From positions 1 to 35,309 of the forward strand of contig SXMN01000045.1 in assembly GCA_005777315.1 (NCBI GenBank): a stretch of DNA of 35,309 bases, given 5' to 3'. The notes beneath the pieces were generated by a model. It saw nothing but the letters and a program-made list of their open reading frames with translations. It was not told the DNA's origin and ran no database searches. The first letter of the stretch is position 1; each line of letters begins with the position of its first letter. Below are positions 1 to 9,718 of this stretch, piece after piece. The position numbers and the translations under genes were made by a program. This DNA comes from Verrucomicrobiales bacterium (GTDB lineage Bacteria; Verrucomicrobiota; Verrucomicrobiia; Limisphaerales; F1-12-MAGs170).

Positions 1-1
1 A

Positions 2-262
2 CTGAGCCTCTCCCGCACACTGCCCCGCAACCGGTGCCCCTGGCGCCCATCCGCTCGCCCGCCTGAATACCGTCCCGTTCGCAGGGATTTCAACTCGCCA
101 TTGCTTTTTCAGTCCGCCCCATCTCATCTGAGGTCAGATGCTCTCGACATCATTATCGATTCTAGCAAGATTCAGCGTGTCGCCGAAACCGTCGTCTCTT
201 GCGGATGCGACGTCCGAGCGAAGCGATTGATCCAGATTGAGCGATTGGGGAGGAAACTATGA
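2..262 (+). CDS. Possible 3' end of an upstream gene, cut by the window edge
   Basis: Frame 2 is open from the left edge of the window to a TGA at 260-262, about 86 codons. The TGA overlaps the ATG of the large CotH gene as ATGA, an arrangement typical of translationally coupled genes. The second half of the translation (residues near LDIIIDSSKIQRVAETVV) looks protein-like, while the first half is rich in Arg and Pro and is unconvincing. I do not recognise a family. It could also be a chance open frame, because the CotH gene has its own good ribosome binding site (GGGGAGGA) a few bases before its ATG. No start codon can be assigned because the 5' part lies outside the window. Confidence 0.3.
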   Translation: MSLSRTLPRNRCPWRPSARPPEYRPVRRDFNSPLLFQSAPSHLRSDALDIIIDSSKIQRVAETVVSCGCDVRAKRLIQIERLGRKL

Positions 263-3200
263 AACGATTCGGGTTCAGTCTAATTACTCAAATTTCAGCC
301 ATTTATTTCGCAACCGCTGCGGTATTACAGGCCGCCGCCCCGCGAGTGATCGACGTGACACCACCACAAGGCAGCAGGGTGTCGTTGCTGACAGAAATCA
401 CAGTCGCCTTTGATCAACAAGTCAGTGGCGTGGATGCCAGGGATTTGCTCGTAAACGGCAGAGCTGCTGAAGCTGCGAACGGTTCAGGATCGGTGTTCGT
501 ATTTTTATTCCGGCAACCAACGGCGGGTCCGGTGGAGATTCGATTTGCACCGGACAGCGCGATTACGTCAGCCGCGTCCGTCAATGACTTGTTCGACGTT
601 CAGACACCGCTGTGGACCTACAGCCTGCACGACGTCGCCCCCCCGAGAATAGTGCTGATTAATCCGCCGCAGGAATCGACAGTGCGTTCGCTCACCCAGG
701 TGGAAATCACTTTCGACGAGCCGGTGATTGGTTTGAAGGCGTCAGACTTGATCGTCGCGGGCAAGGGAGCTTCGAGCGTTTCCGGAGCTTCGGCCGGTCC
801 TTATGTGTTTCGACTGGCAGATCCCGCGACCGGGACGGCACAGGTCAGTTGGTCTCCCTCTCATGTAATCACCGATTTGGCGACGGATGGTAATCGATTT
901 TTTGGAAATGAACGTTGGTCATATTTGGTGAATCCCACCTTCATTCAGCCGGACGTTGTGATCTCCGAAATACTTGCCGCCAACGCTTCGGGATTGCGTG
1001 ACGAGAATGGTACGATCCAGGACTGGATCGAGCTCCACAATCGTGGGAGCCAGCCGGTGAAGTTGCTCGGATGGTCGCTGACGGACGAACCGAACGATCC
1101 CGGGCGCTGGGCCTTTCCGGATGTGTCGATCAGTCCTGGGGAATACCTGGTGGTGTTCGCTTCGGGATTGGATCGGCGTCCCACGGGTAGTGGAGCGAAA
1201 TTGCACACAAACTTCAAATTGAGCAGGGCAGGGGAGTATCTCGGCTTGTTCGCTCCGGAGTCGCCAAGGAGAGTGGCAAGCGAATTTTCTCCGAAATATC
1301 CGCCGCAACGGAGCAATTATTCTTACGGCAAGGATAGCCGGCAGGAACCGCGTTATTTCGCATCACCGACTCCCGGCGGCGCAAATGGGTCAAGTTCCAT
1401 GCAAGGCATCGTCGATTCGCCGCACTTCAGTGTGAAGCGCGGATTCTTTAGCAATCCGTTCAATCTCTCCCTAAGCTCAACGACTCCCCGCGCAACCATC
1501 CGCTACACGACTGATGGTTCTGAACCTACCGACACACACGGCGAAATCTACTCTGACCCACTGTTTGTCAAACAAACCACGATGGTTCGAGCCGCCGCAT
1601 TCAAGGGCAACACGCTCCCGTCAGAAGTGGTGACGCATTCGTATTTCTTCAATCAGTCGCTTGTTGATAAATCCCTCAAACCATTTTTGCCTGGTGTTAT
1701 TAAATCTCTTCCGGTCCTGTCGATCGTCACTGCTTCCAATAACCTGTATGGAGCAGCCGGTATCATGGAGTTCAAACCACGCAACACTCTCAACCGAGGT
1801 GTTGCATGGGAAAGACCCGTGTCAGTGGAGTTGATTCTGCCAGAGGACAACGGTGGTTTTCAGGTCGATGCTGGCTTCCGCGTTCATGGTGGCGACGTTG
1901 TTCGCGAACTCTATAATTACAACGCAGGTCCACCCAATGGGAAGTACGCCTTCGGATTGTACTTTCGTGGAGACTATGGAGCCAAGGCACTGAACTACCC
2001 CATGTTTGAAACCACGCTGCACGATGAGTTCGATGGAATCATTCTAAGGGCGGGTTTCAACGATCCACTGAACCCATTCATTGACGATGAACTGGTCCGG
2101 CGGCTCATGTTGGACATGGGGCACGTGGCTGTGCATGGCACGACAATGAACCTGTTTCTCAACGGAGTTTATCAAGGGTATTACAACCCCGTGGAACGCA
2201 TCAGCGGAGAGTTCGCGCAACGCTGGCACGGGGGTGGCTTGGATTGGGACATCATCGAGGAGCTTGAAAGAGTCCGGGAAGGAACGATCGATGAGTGGGC
2301 TGCGTTTCGAACCTTTATGAAGAAGTCTGGCAACTTCTCGCTGCCGGCTCATTATCAGGAAGCGATTCGCCGCATGGATGTGACGAATTTTGCCGACTAT
2401 CTACTCCTGAATATCTACGTCGGTATGGGCGACTGGCCAAACAACAATTGGCGGGCAGCACGAGAGCGGGTACCCGGAGCAAAGTGGCGCTTCTACAACT
2501 GGGATTCTGAATGGTCCTTTGGCTACAAGCGAAATCCCGTCACCCACAACACTCTCACGAACGAGCTGGCAAACACGGCCTTTGCTCCCGTAGGCGACAT
2601 CTACCGCGCCCTGGTCAAGAGCCCGGAGTTCCGTCTGCTTTTTGCAGATCGGATTCAAAAGCACTTTTACGGCAATGGAGCGCTCACTGAGACGAATGTG
2701 TTGAATCGGTACGAGGAACTGCGGCTCCGGATGTCCAAAGTCATTCCAGCGATTGACCCCATCATCCCGAAAACTTGGGTGCCACAAAGGAAAGGAATAA
2801 TCTTTGGCCACTTGGCCACCGCCGGCCTGCTGGCACAAGTGAGCGCTCCTTTATTCGACAAACCCGGAGGCAATGTTCCACCTGGCACTCAGGTAACTAT
2901 CTCGAGTTCAGGCGGGCAGATCTACTACACCACCGACGGTGATGATCCGCGAGTGCCGTTCACCGAAATTCCTTCGCCTGCCGCGAAGCCGTTGACAAGC
3001 GGGCAGGGGATCCCTCTCAACTCGAGCACAACTCTCCGTGCGCGAGTTCTCGCCAACGGAAACTGGAGCGCCCTGGCCGAAGCCAGCTTTCAAGTGGCGG
3101 AGATTGGAATACCTCTTCGCATCACCGAGATCATGTACCATCCGCCGGGTGGCGAGGGGTTCGAGTTTGTCGAACTCCAAAACGTTGGTGCGGCTCCTGT

Positions 3201-6200
3201 TGACGCCTCGGGTTTCATGGTGGTGGGAACCGGCTACAGAATTCCAGATGGCACAATCATCTCACCGGGAGAGCGCTATCTGATCGCTTCTGGCACCAAT
3301 CCGGCAGGATTTCAGGCGCGCTATCCAGATGCCGAAGTGCATGGGTATTTTGGAGGCTCCCTCTCGAACAGCGGTGAGCGGGTGAGCATTGAAGATCGCG
3401 TCGGGCGCATCATCACAGCAGTTGACTACCACGACTCTGATGGATGGCCTTTGGATGCAGACGGCCAGGGGGCGTCACTGGAAGTCATCGACCCAGGCGG
3501 TGATCCAAATGATCCAGCAAACTGGCGTGGAAGTTTGAATCCGGGTGGTTCTCCCGGCGCTGCCCCGGCGATCACTCTGCCTCCCGGAGTCAGGCTCAAT
3601 GAAGTCATGTCAGCCAGCACTCCGCCCTCTGGAAAAGTGGGTTGGATCGAACTGAAGAACGAAAGTTCAACTCCGGCCCGGCTCGATGGTTGGAGTCTCA
3701 GCAATGACGGACTCCTCCGCAAATTCGTCTTCCCAGCCGGAACGATGATTCAGCCAGGTGCATTTCTAGTGGTGAGCTGCGATTCGGTGACTACAACATC
3801 AGGTGGCTTCCATTCGGGCTTCGTGCTGACTAACCAGATCGAGCGCATCTTTCTCTACAACGCATCGACTCAACGAGTGGACGCAGTAACTCTGGGGCGC
3901 CAGCTTCCGAATTTGACCGCTGGTAAAATCGATGGAGAATGGACACTGACGTCGCCAACAGAAGGCGGTGCCAATAGCCGGGCTCTCATTGCCCCGATTT
4001 CGGATCTATTGATAAACGAGTGGCTAGCGAATGCCCCGGCCGGGGGAGACGACTGGATCGAGCTCTACAATCGAAATCAAAACTTTCCGGTTTCCGTTCG
4101 TAGATTGTGGATTGCCGCCAATGGTGCCTCGCATCAAATCAATGCCATTTCATTCATTCCGCCGCTGGGGCATATCCAGTTCCACGCGGACGAGAACGAT
4201 GGAATTCATCACCTTAACTTCAAGCTTCCGGCCGCAGGAACCACCATTCAACTGATTGCTCCGTCCGGGGCGCTCCTGGACCAGATTCAATTCCAAGCCC
4301 AGGCCGAGGGCATTTCAGAAGGACGCCTCCCCGATGGCAGTTCCAAGTTCGTTAGCTTTCCGGGATCTGCAAGTCCCAGCGCACAGAACTACGCGATCAA
4401 CTACGCTGGACCGGTTCTCAACGAGATCATGGCGCGAAACCAGTCGAGCCTTCAGGATGCACAAGGCCGATACATCGATTGGGTCGAATTGTTCAATGCC
4501 TCCACTGTTCCATTCGATCTGGCCAGCATGAGTGTTAGCGTGGGACAGCCAGGATCAGGTGCCTGGAAGTTTCCTGCTGGCGCGATCATCCCCGCCAATG
4601 GCTACCTGATTCTTTGGTTTGACCCCAACCGTCCGGGATCCGTTGGGATGGAGAACGACTTGAACACAGGTTTCAGATTGGACGGCGATGGCGGTGAAAT
4701 TTTCTTGTTAGGACCGAACGATCAGATTGCAGACCGTGTTGCTTTTGGATTTCAGTTGCCAAACCAAACCATCGGGCAATTCGGATCCGACTGGCGGCTG
4801 CTCGCGCAACCAACGCCGGGAGCCGCCAATGCAGGTCCGGCGACGCTGGGGCAGGGTGCTGAACTTCGTGTCAATGAATGGCTCGCCGTGCCGCTGCAAG
4901 GTTCTGGCTCGATTGAGATTTACAATCCCGAATCTTTGCCGGTTCTGCTGACCGGTTTTTTTGTTTCGGATGACCCTTCTGAAATTGGCACGAGGAAGCA
5001 TCAGATTGGTCCTTTGAGTTTCATTGGGGCGAAAGGATGGGTGCGATTTGTGGCGGACGGGCATCCGAGCCAGGGCTCGAACCATCTTAATTTTAGCCTG
5101 GACCCGCAGGGTGAAACTCTGCGGATTTACGGGCCAGCGGAACAGTCCGTGGATTCAATTGATTACCTGGTACAAAATGCAGGCGTGTCCCAAGGCCGGT
5201 TTCCCGATGGAGTTGACGCCATCGTTGCATTTCCCGACAGTGTTTCTCTGGCGGAGAGCAACTATCAACCTCTCTCAAGTGTGGTGATAAATGAGGTGCT
5301 TCCTGGGGCGGCTGACCCGTTCGAGCAAGCCATCGAAATCTTCAACATTTCAACGAAACCCGTGGATCTAAGCAATTGGTTGCTAAGTGACGATGGTGCT
5401 GATCTTGAGAAATACAAAATTCCTTTTGGAACAATTATTCCTGCCGGTGGCTTCAAGGTGTTTTACGAATCCCAATTTGGCGGAAGCGCTGCGATCAAGC
5501 CATTTCACTTGAGTTCTGTTCGTGGTGGTTCAGTCCATCTGGCGGCGGTCGATCCAGTTGGAAAATCAACTGGATGGCAGGAAGTGGCCAAATTTGAGAG
5601 CATGGAGCAGGGGACATCGGCAGGCCGGAACCCTCTGACTGGTGATGGCTCGCAATTCATCGCAATGGCGAGCCGCACTTTTGGTGTGGATCAACCGATC
5701 TCCATTGATGCGTTCCGCAGTGGTGGTGGAGCCTCGAACGCTGCACCTTCCATCGGGCCGCTTGTAATCAACGAAATCATGTACCATCCCGTAAACGCTT
5801 CGGGTGACGAAAACGCTGACGAAGAGTTTATCGAAATCTACAACATCAGTGGCGGCAGTGTGCTCTTGTTCGATCCCGGCCTCACAGAGAATCGATGGGA
5901 GATTCGTGGTGACATCCAGTTCAAGCCTGCCTCGACATTCCTCGTCCGCCCCGTCGAGTACCTGCTTATTGTGGGCTTCAATCCTGATGCCAACCCAGAG
6001 AAAATCTCCGCATTCCGCGAAAAGTACAACGTTCCAAGTGAAGTGAGGATCTTCGGTCCTTTCTCCGGACGGTTATCCAATGAACGTGGTCCAGTGGAGC
6101 TTTATAGGCCCGGACGACCGGCAATTTCAGGGTCAGATGCCGGAATTCTGCCATATTATCTGGTGGACCGAATCGGATATGCCAGCACTTTGCCTTGGCC

Positions 6201-6723
6201 TTCCGCAGCCAATGGTTCGGGTTCTTCGCTTCAGCGTCAGCAGAAGGAAAGATTCGGGAATGATGCGGCAAACTGGCGTGGTCTGCCGCCGACCGCTGGT
6301 CGCGCCAACACCATCGCTCCCGCTGAAGAACCCAAATCCGATTCTGATGGAGATGGGCTGCCCGACGCGTGGGAACTCGCCGTTGGTTTGAATCCAAATA
6401 GCGCCGCCGATGCAGACGAAGATTCAGACGGCGATGCCCACACGAATATCGAGGAGTTCATCGCAGGCACGAACCCGCGCGATCCAAAGAGCCGGTTGAA
6501 ATTCGAGTCCATCACGGCTGATCCATCGGGAGTTTTGATTTCCTTCACCGCTGCTGCGGATAAATCCTACTCGGTCCAGGCGGCGAGCGATCCCGCATCA
6601 GGAGTCTGGCAGACCTTGGAGAACATTGAACCCCAAACCACCACCCGAATGGTCGAAGTCGGGGACACCATATCCCGGAACAATTCAAAACGCTTCTATC
6701 GAATCGTCACGCCAAAGCAATGA
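259..6723 (+). CDS. Giant secreted CotH-kinase protein with eight lamin-tail domains
   Basis: This is a 2154-residue exported protein. Residues 1-26 form a signal peptide ending near LQAAA. Two Ig-like (Big_5-type) domains follow at about 28-225, each opening with a P-R-(V/I)-(I/V) strand. Lamin-tail domains, recognised by an I-N-E/S-E-I opening and a W-I-E-L-(H/Y)-N motif, number eight: one at about 232-375 and seven between about 950 and 2000. Chitobiase-C-like segments (YTTDGSEP, YYTTDGDDP) flank the CotH kinase-like region at about 480-830, which contains RVHGGD, LNGVYQGYY and NWDSEW. A DSDGDG calcium-binding thrombospondin-3-like stretch (about 2040-2090) and a beta-rich C-terminal domain end the protein. 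Known CotH proteins include secreted or spore-coat protein kinases; here a role in surface attachment or extracellular phosphorylation is inference. The start is supported by GGGGAGGA upstream. Confidence 0.93.
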   Translation: MKRFGFSLITQISAIYFATAAVLQAAAPRVIDVTPPQGSRVSLLTEITVAFDQQVSGVDARDLLVNGRAAEAANGSGSVFVFLFRQPTAGPVEIRFAPDSAITSAASVNDLFDVQTPLWTYSLHDVAPPRIVLINPPQESTVRSLTQVEITFDEPVIGLKASDLIVAGKGASSVSGASAGPYVFRLADPATGTAQVSWSPSHVITDLATDGNRFFGNERWSYLVNPTFIQPDVVISEILAANASGLRDENGTIQDWIELHNRGSQPVKLLGWSLTDEPNDPGRWAFPDVSISPGEYLVVFASGLDRRPTGSGAKLHTNFKLSRAGEYLGLFAPESPRRVASEFSPKYPPQRSNYSYGKDSRQEPRYFASPTPGGANGSSSMQGIVDSPHFSVKRGFFSNPFNLSLSSTTPRATIRYTTDGSEPTDTHGEIYSDPLFVKQTTMVRAAAFKGNTLPSEVVTHSYFFNQSLVDKSLKPFLPGVIKSLPVLSIVTASNNLYGAAGIMEFKPRNTLNRGVAWERPVSVELILPEDNGGFQVDAGFRVHGGDVVRELYNYNAGPPNGKYAFGLYFRGDYGAKALNYPMFETTLHDEFDGIILRAGFNDPLNPFIDDELVRRLMLDMGHVAVHGTTMNLFLNGVYQGYYNPVERISGEFAQRWHGGGLDWDIIEELERVREGTIDEWAAFRTFMKKSGNFSLPAHYQEAIRRMDVTNFADYLLLNIYVGMGDWPNNNWRAARERVPGAKWRFYNWDSEWSFGYKRNPVTHNTLTNELANTAFAPVGDIYRALVKSPEFRLLFADRIQKHFYGNGALTETNVLNRYEELRLRMSKVIPAIDPIIPKTWVPQRKGIIFGHLATAGLLAQVSAPLFDKPGGNVPPGTQVTISSSGGQIYYTTDGDDPRVPFTEIPSPAAKPLTSGQGIPLNSSTTLRARVLANGNWSALAEASFQVAEIGIPLRITEIMYHPPGGEGFEFVELQNVGAAPVDASGFMVVGTGYRIPDGTIISPGERYLIASGTNPAGFQARYPDAEVHGYFGGSLSNSGERVSIEDRVGRIITAVDYHDSDGWPLDADGQGASLEVIDPGGDPNDPANWRGSLNPGGSPGAAPAITLPPGVRLNEVMSASTPPSGKVGWIELKNESSTPARLDGWSLSNDGLLRKFVFPAGTMIQPGAFLVVSCDSVTTTSGGFHSGFVLTNQIERIFLYNASTQRVDAVTLGRQLPNLTAGKIDGEWTLTSPTEGGANSRALIAPISDLLINEWLANAPAGGDDWIELYNRNQNFPVSVRRLWIAANGASHQINAISFIPPLGHIQFHADENDGIHHLNFKLPAAGTTIQLIAPSGALLDQIQFQAQAEGISEGRLPDGSSKFVSFPGSASPSAQNYAINYAGPVLNEIMARNQSSLQDAQGRYIDWVELFNASTVPFDLASMSVSVGQPGSGAWKFPAGAIIPANGYLILWFDPNRPGSVGMENDLNTGFRLDGDGGEIFLLGPNDQIADRVAFGFQLPNQTIGQFGSDWRLLAQPTPGAANAGPATLGQGAELRVNEWLAVPLQGSGSIEIYNPESLPVLLTGFFVSDDPSEIGTRKHQIGPLSFIGAKGWVRFVADGHPSQGSNHLNFSLDPQGETLRIYGPAEQSVDSIDYLVQNAGVSQGRFPDGVDAIVAFPDSVSLAESNYQPLSSVVINEVLPGAADPFEQAIEIFNISTKPVDLSNWLLSDDGADLEKYKIPFGTIIPAGGFKVFYESQFGGSAAIKPFHLSSVRGGSVHLAAVDPVGKSTGWQEVAKFESMEQGTSAGRNPLTGDGSQFIAMASRTFGVDQPISIDAFRSGGGASNAAPSIGPLVINEIMYHPVNASGDENADEEFIEIYNISGGSVLLFDPGLTENRWEIRGDIQFKPASTFLVRPVEYLLIVGFNPDANPEKISAFREKYNVPSEVRIFGPFSGRLSNERGPVELYRPGRPAISGSDAGILPYYLVDRIGYASTLPWPSAANGSGSSLQRQQKERFGNDAANWRGLPPTAGRANTIAPAEEPKSDSDGDGLPDAWELAVGLNPNSAADADEDSDGDAHTNIEEFIAGTNPRDPKSRLKFESITADPSGVLISFTAAADKSYSVQAASDPASGVWQTLENIEPQTTTRMVEVGDTISRNNSKRFYRIVTPKQ

Positions 6724-6748
6724 TCAGGCATTGGACATGTTTCCAAAA

Positions 6749-6817
6749 CTGTAGCAGCGGACGTAAGTTCGCACCGACTTTCAAAATGTTTACGCCGACT
6801 CACTTCGGCTTCTACAG
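6749..6817. repeat. Imperfect palindromic (REP-like) intergenic repeat
   Basis: The left arm begins CTGTAGCAGCGGACGTAAGT at 6749, and the right arm ends CACTTCGGCTTCTACAG at 6817. The reverse complement of the right arm (CTGTAGAAGCCGAAGTGAGT) matches the left arm at most positions over roughly 23 bases, around a centre of about 20 bases. It lies 25 bp after the CotH stop codon, so it could also act as a transcript-end hairpin, although there is no T run. The form resembles dispersed palindromes common between genes in Verrucomicrobiota genomes (recall, not searched). Confidence 0.6.
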
Positions 6818-6976
6818 GGTTTTGAAAGAAGCTCATTGGGATGAGGTTATCTGGAGGAATCAAAATGGCCATACACTGTTGTTATTCGCACAATGTTAGT
6901 TATGCGACTTATAGCTTTGAGTGACCTCGACCTCTAAAACTCCAATCCCTTCACTGGTGGATGACCGATTCTAGAA

Positions 6977-7606
6977 ATGTCAACGCCGCTCCTCACAACC
7001 ATCCTTCCCACTGGCGATTTGTTTGAGGCTCTCTTCGTCGGAGGAATTTTACCCGCGTGCGAAGCAGCCTGCTTCCGAGTCGTACGATCCGTCCTCAAGC
7101 TGGAATCTCAAAGTGTTTTGAAAGAACTTCAGGAGTCGATCAGGAAGTCGGATCTCGTTATCGCAGATCTCACAGCGCGAAATCCTCATTCATTGTATGC
7201 CGTTGGTTTCGCTCACGCATTGGAGAAGCGTGTGATTATCTCTGCGCTTTATGCCGAAGATGTGGCGGTTGTCGATTCTGCTGGAACGCAAAATCCGCTG
7301 ATCCATTCCGGCAGTCCGGCCTTGCTTGGAACGCTTCTGACAGCCGCGCTTAAGCAAGATTGCTTTGTGACGTCGAACCTGAGCTTGCCTCCGGCAGAAC
7401 TGTTACGGGAGCCCTGCGATTCGCCTCACGAATTTCTAAAACTCTTCGGAGCGATCCTCGGCGAGGATGGACTAAGGAAGTTGGGCAGGGTGCGTGCGGA
7501 AGATGCGACGACGTTCGTTCTCGAAGGACAAGAGCTGGAGCTTGCTTTGGTTCAAGATCTGGCCCGCCACGCGCGAAGTCGTGGAATACGGTTGAAATTG
7601 CTCTAA
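6977..7606 (+). CDS. Nucleoside 2-deoxyribosyltransferase/TIR-like protein
   Basis: A cytoplasmic protein of 209 residues with no signal peptide or membrane segment. The N-terminal half shows the pattern of the nucleoside 2-deoxyribosyltransferase/TIR-like fold: a hydrophobic strand, then I-R-K-S-D-L-V-I-A-D-L-T (residues about 50-62), then N-P-H-S-L-Y-A-V-G-F-A-H-A-L (about 64-77), then a K-R-V-I-I-S strand. In this superfamily the D-L-(T/S) segment and the Y-E/A-x-G-x-A helix frame the nucleotide or NAD site. The expected catalytic Glu of the Y-E-x-G-x-A helix is Ala here, so hydrolase activity is uncertain. The C-terminal about 70 residues are unassigned. Its stop overlaps the 3' end of the converging apbE gene by 4 bp. 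No clear Shine-Dalgarno precedes the ATG. It stands alone, and its role is unknown. Confidence 0.7.
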   Translation: MSTPLLTTILPTGDLFEALFVGGILPACEAACFRVVRSVLKLESQSVLKELQESIRKSDLVIADLTARNPHSLYAVGFAHALEKRVIISALYAEDVAVVDSAGTQNPLIHSGSPALLGTLLTAALKQDCFVTSNLSLPPAELLREPCDSPHEFLKLFGAILGEDGLRKLGRVRAEDATTFVLEGQELELALVQDLARHARSRGIRLKLL

Positions 7607-8691
7607 CGACTTGGTGAGTTGAGCCGTTGATTCTCTGCCGCGTAAAAGAATCTGAATCGACCACTCTCGACAGACTGGATTGTATCGTTCGGCTCTCGAA
7701 CCACCCGCGCATGAACGCCGCGGTGGCTCTTGATGAAATCAAGACCTCGGACTGGTCCGAGCACGCCGACAACCTTGGCGAAGCTATCGGCGGTGATGGA
7801 ATCCGCCGCGATGACCGTGACGAGACTGTGATCGGTCAATCCGATGCCGGTTCGAGGATCCAAAACATGGGAATAGCGGCGCCCGTTGATTTCAAGCCGT
7901 TGAGCTGAGTCGCCGGAAGTTGAGATCGCGCAGTTCTTCAACATGACCGCACGATTTGTCAGGAATCCCGGCCCATCGAAATCGACGATGGAAATTCGCC
8001 AACCGCGCTGGCCAGGCGGCGGAGCGCTCACGCTAATGTCTCCTACTCCACCGACCAACGCGTGCTTGATCCCGTGGTTCTTCAAAACCTCCATCGCCTC
8101 ATCCACGGCGTAGCCCTTCGCAATGCCGCCAAGATCCAGCTTCATGCCTTCGCGTTTCAGGAGCACGGTTTGTCGGCGCGCGTTTAAGACCACTTTGTCA
8201 TACCCAACGGCCTGGAGTGCCTCGGCCAATCGCACAGGGTCAGGCATTTCCTTCACGCGACGAGCCCGCCTCCACAAACTTACGCATGGTCCCACCGTGA
8301 TGTCGAAAGCTCCACTGGATCGCTTCGCGAGTTCCTGTGATTTCTCAATGACGTGCCACAAGTCATCTGAAACGTGCACTTCCCTCCCCTGCCCGCTCGC
8401 TCGAGACAGCTCGTTCAATTCACTGTCGGTTTCGTAGTCGCTCATGATCGCATTGAGTCGCGCTATGCGATCAAAGGCTTCGCCAGCAGCCTTTGTGGCA
8501 GATTGCTCATCGACGGCATAGAGCACCATCCGAAACGGTACTCCCATTTGCGGTTGAGTGAATTCGTAACGATGCAGCTCCTTCGATTCTTCCCGCTTTG
8601 GTGCGGAAGCACAGGAGCAAAACAAGAGGAGCCCCAGCGCCAGCCAACGGTGAAGCATCCGCGTCGAGTTTGCTGCGGAGTTTTCCTTCAT
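7603..8691 (-). CDS. apbE: FAD:protein FMN transferase (ApbE family lipoprotein)
   Basis: ApbE transfers FMN from FAD to a Thr of extracytoplasmic target proteins, for example subunits of Rnf or Nqr complexes. The 362 residues have the normal family length. The N-terminus carries a lipoprotein-type signal (hydrophobic LALGLLLFCSC, probable lipidated Cys27). Family motifs follow in order: L-D-L-G-G-I-A-K-G-Y-A-V-D near 190-205, G-G-V-G-D-I-S-V near 225, S-T-S-G-D-S near 265, H-V-L-D-P-R-T-G near 285, and the metal-binding A-D-S-F-A-K segment near 310. It is the last gene of a four-gene minus-strand operon and starts 4 bp after the kinase stop codon. An alternative start at Met12 would trim the N-terminus to a more usual lipoprotein signal. 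No obvious flavinylation target (FMN-bind domain) is seen in the window. Confidence 0.93.
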   Translation of the reverse strand: MKENSAANSTRMLHRWLALGLLLFCSCASAPKREESKELHRYEFTQPQMGVPFRMVLYAVDEQSATKAAGEAFDRIARLNAIMSDYETDSELNELSRASGQGREVHVSDDLWHVIEKSQELAKRSSGAFDITVGPCVSLWRRARRVKEMPDPVRLAEALQAVGYDKVVLNARRQTVLLKREGMKLDLGGIAKGYAVDEAMEVLKNHGIKHALVGGVGDISVSAPPPGQRGWRISIVDFDGPGFLTNRAVMLKNCAISTSGDSAQRLEINGRRYSHVLDPRTGIGLTDHSLVTVIAADSITADSFAKVVGVLGPVRGLDFIKSHRGVHARVVREPNDTIQSVESGRFRFFYAAENQRLNSPSR

Positions 8692-8695
8692 CGGA

Positions 8696-9718
8696 TCAGA
8701 CAGTTTTCAGCAATACGCTCAATTGTGGCACCGAAGCCGTGCCCGTGGTTCCGAGCTGATGAATCACTATGGATGCAGCAACCATGGCCAGTTCCATTGC
8801 TTCGCGCAGTGTTGCATCCGCGGCGAGCGCCGCAGTCAGATTGGCACTGACGGCGTCTCCGGCTCCGACGATGTCAATCTCCCCGCGCAATGGGAGCGCC
8901 GCCACATGGTCAACTTCTCCGTTTGCTGAGGCACCCACGATCCCCTGCTCTGCCATCGAGACAAAGACGAAACGACCTTGGCGTCCCGCGAGGGCTGCCG
9001 TCTGTTGTTTGATGCGTTGTATATCTGTCGCGACGGGTTGATCCAGGAGTCTCGCGAGTTCAACATGATTCATCTTGAAAATGACAGTTGGATAGCCATG
9101 CAGCCCGCGTCGGCTGTCAGCCAGGATTGGCAGTCGCGGATGCCGCATTGCGATCTCCGCAATCACCGGAAGCAATCCGGAATTTACAACGCCAGTGTCG
9201 GCGGCATCCACCTGATCCATCAAGATCATGGCGTGCGCTGATGCAGCGACATTCCGGGCAGCGGCGGCCACTCGTTCATTGAGCTCGGATGACGTTGGGG
9301 ACCAGTGCTTGAAATCCAGGCGGTTCAATTCCTCGGGTGGCTTGCCCGGGCGGATCAGCAACGGTTTGGTATAGGTAAAAGTTCGCCGCTCGGGCGATGT
9401 GAAGAAATTCTCCAACTGAACTCCACGCCGCTCGCCCAAGACTCGTCGCAACTCATACCCTTCGCCGTCATCGCCGCAAAAGCCAATCGCGTCGATGGAG
9501 CCGATTCCCAGTGCAACGAGATTGTTCAAGATCGTTCCAGCGGCGCCTGGTTGGGATCTAACCCGAATCACATTGTGAACTGTCAGCCCCGTTTCGATGG
9601 AAATTTCGGATCGTGCTGGATCAATTTCCAGGTAACGGTCGAGGCAAAAATCCCCGAGTATTCCGATGCGAAGGCTCGGATAGCGGCTCGTAATCGTTTG
9701 AAACCTTGCCGGTGTCAT
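8696..9718 (-). CDS. PfkB-family carbohydrate kinase (HldE kinase-like)
   Basis: A ribokinase-fold sugar kinase. I chose the ATG at 9718 because it overlaps the upstream stop codon as ATGA; a longer frame reaches 9748. The N-terminal G-I-L-G-D-F-C-L-D-R-Y strand-helix and the following G-A-A-G-T-I-L-N-N-L glycine-rich segment match the substrate side of the PfkB/RfaE family. The C-terminal D-I-V-G-A-G-D-A-V-S-A motif (about residue 290) holds the catalytic Asp and anion hole. The closest remembered relatives are heptose-7-phosphate kinases (N-terminal domain of HldE), but there is no C-terminal nucleotidyltransferase domain here, and the substrate is not determined by sequence. It sits between the deoxyhypusine-synthase-like gene and apbE. 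Confidence 0.88.
   Translation of the reverse strand: MTPARFQTITSRYPSLRIGILGDFCLDRYLEIDPARSEISIETGLTVHNVIRVRSQPGAAGTILNNLVALGIGSIDAIGFCGDDGEGYELRRVLGERRGVQLENFFTSPERRTFTYTKPLLIRPGKPPEELNRLDFKHWSPTSSELNERVAAAARNVAASAHAMILMDQVDAADTGVVNSGLLPVIAEIAMRHPRLPILADSRRGLHGYPTVIFKMNHVELARLLDQPVATDIQRIKQQTAALAGRQGRFVFVSMAEQGIVGASANGEVDHVAALPLRGEIDIVGAGDAVSANLTAALAADATLREAMELAMVAASIVIHQLGTTGTASVPQLSVLLKTV

Noticed and set aside
6879..6893. TTGT-N7-ACAA inverted repeat (TTGTTATTCGCACAA) as a Rex operator before the TIR-like gene
   Set aside because: Too short and lacking the GAA/TTC core of Rex sites; likely chance.
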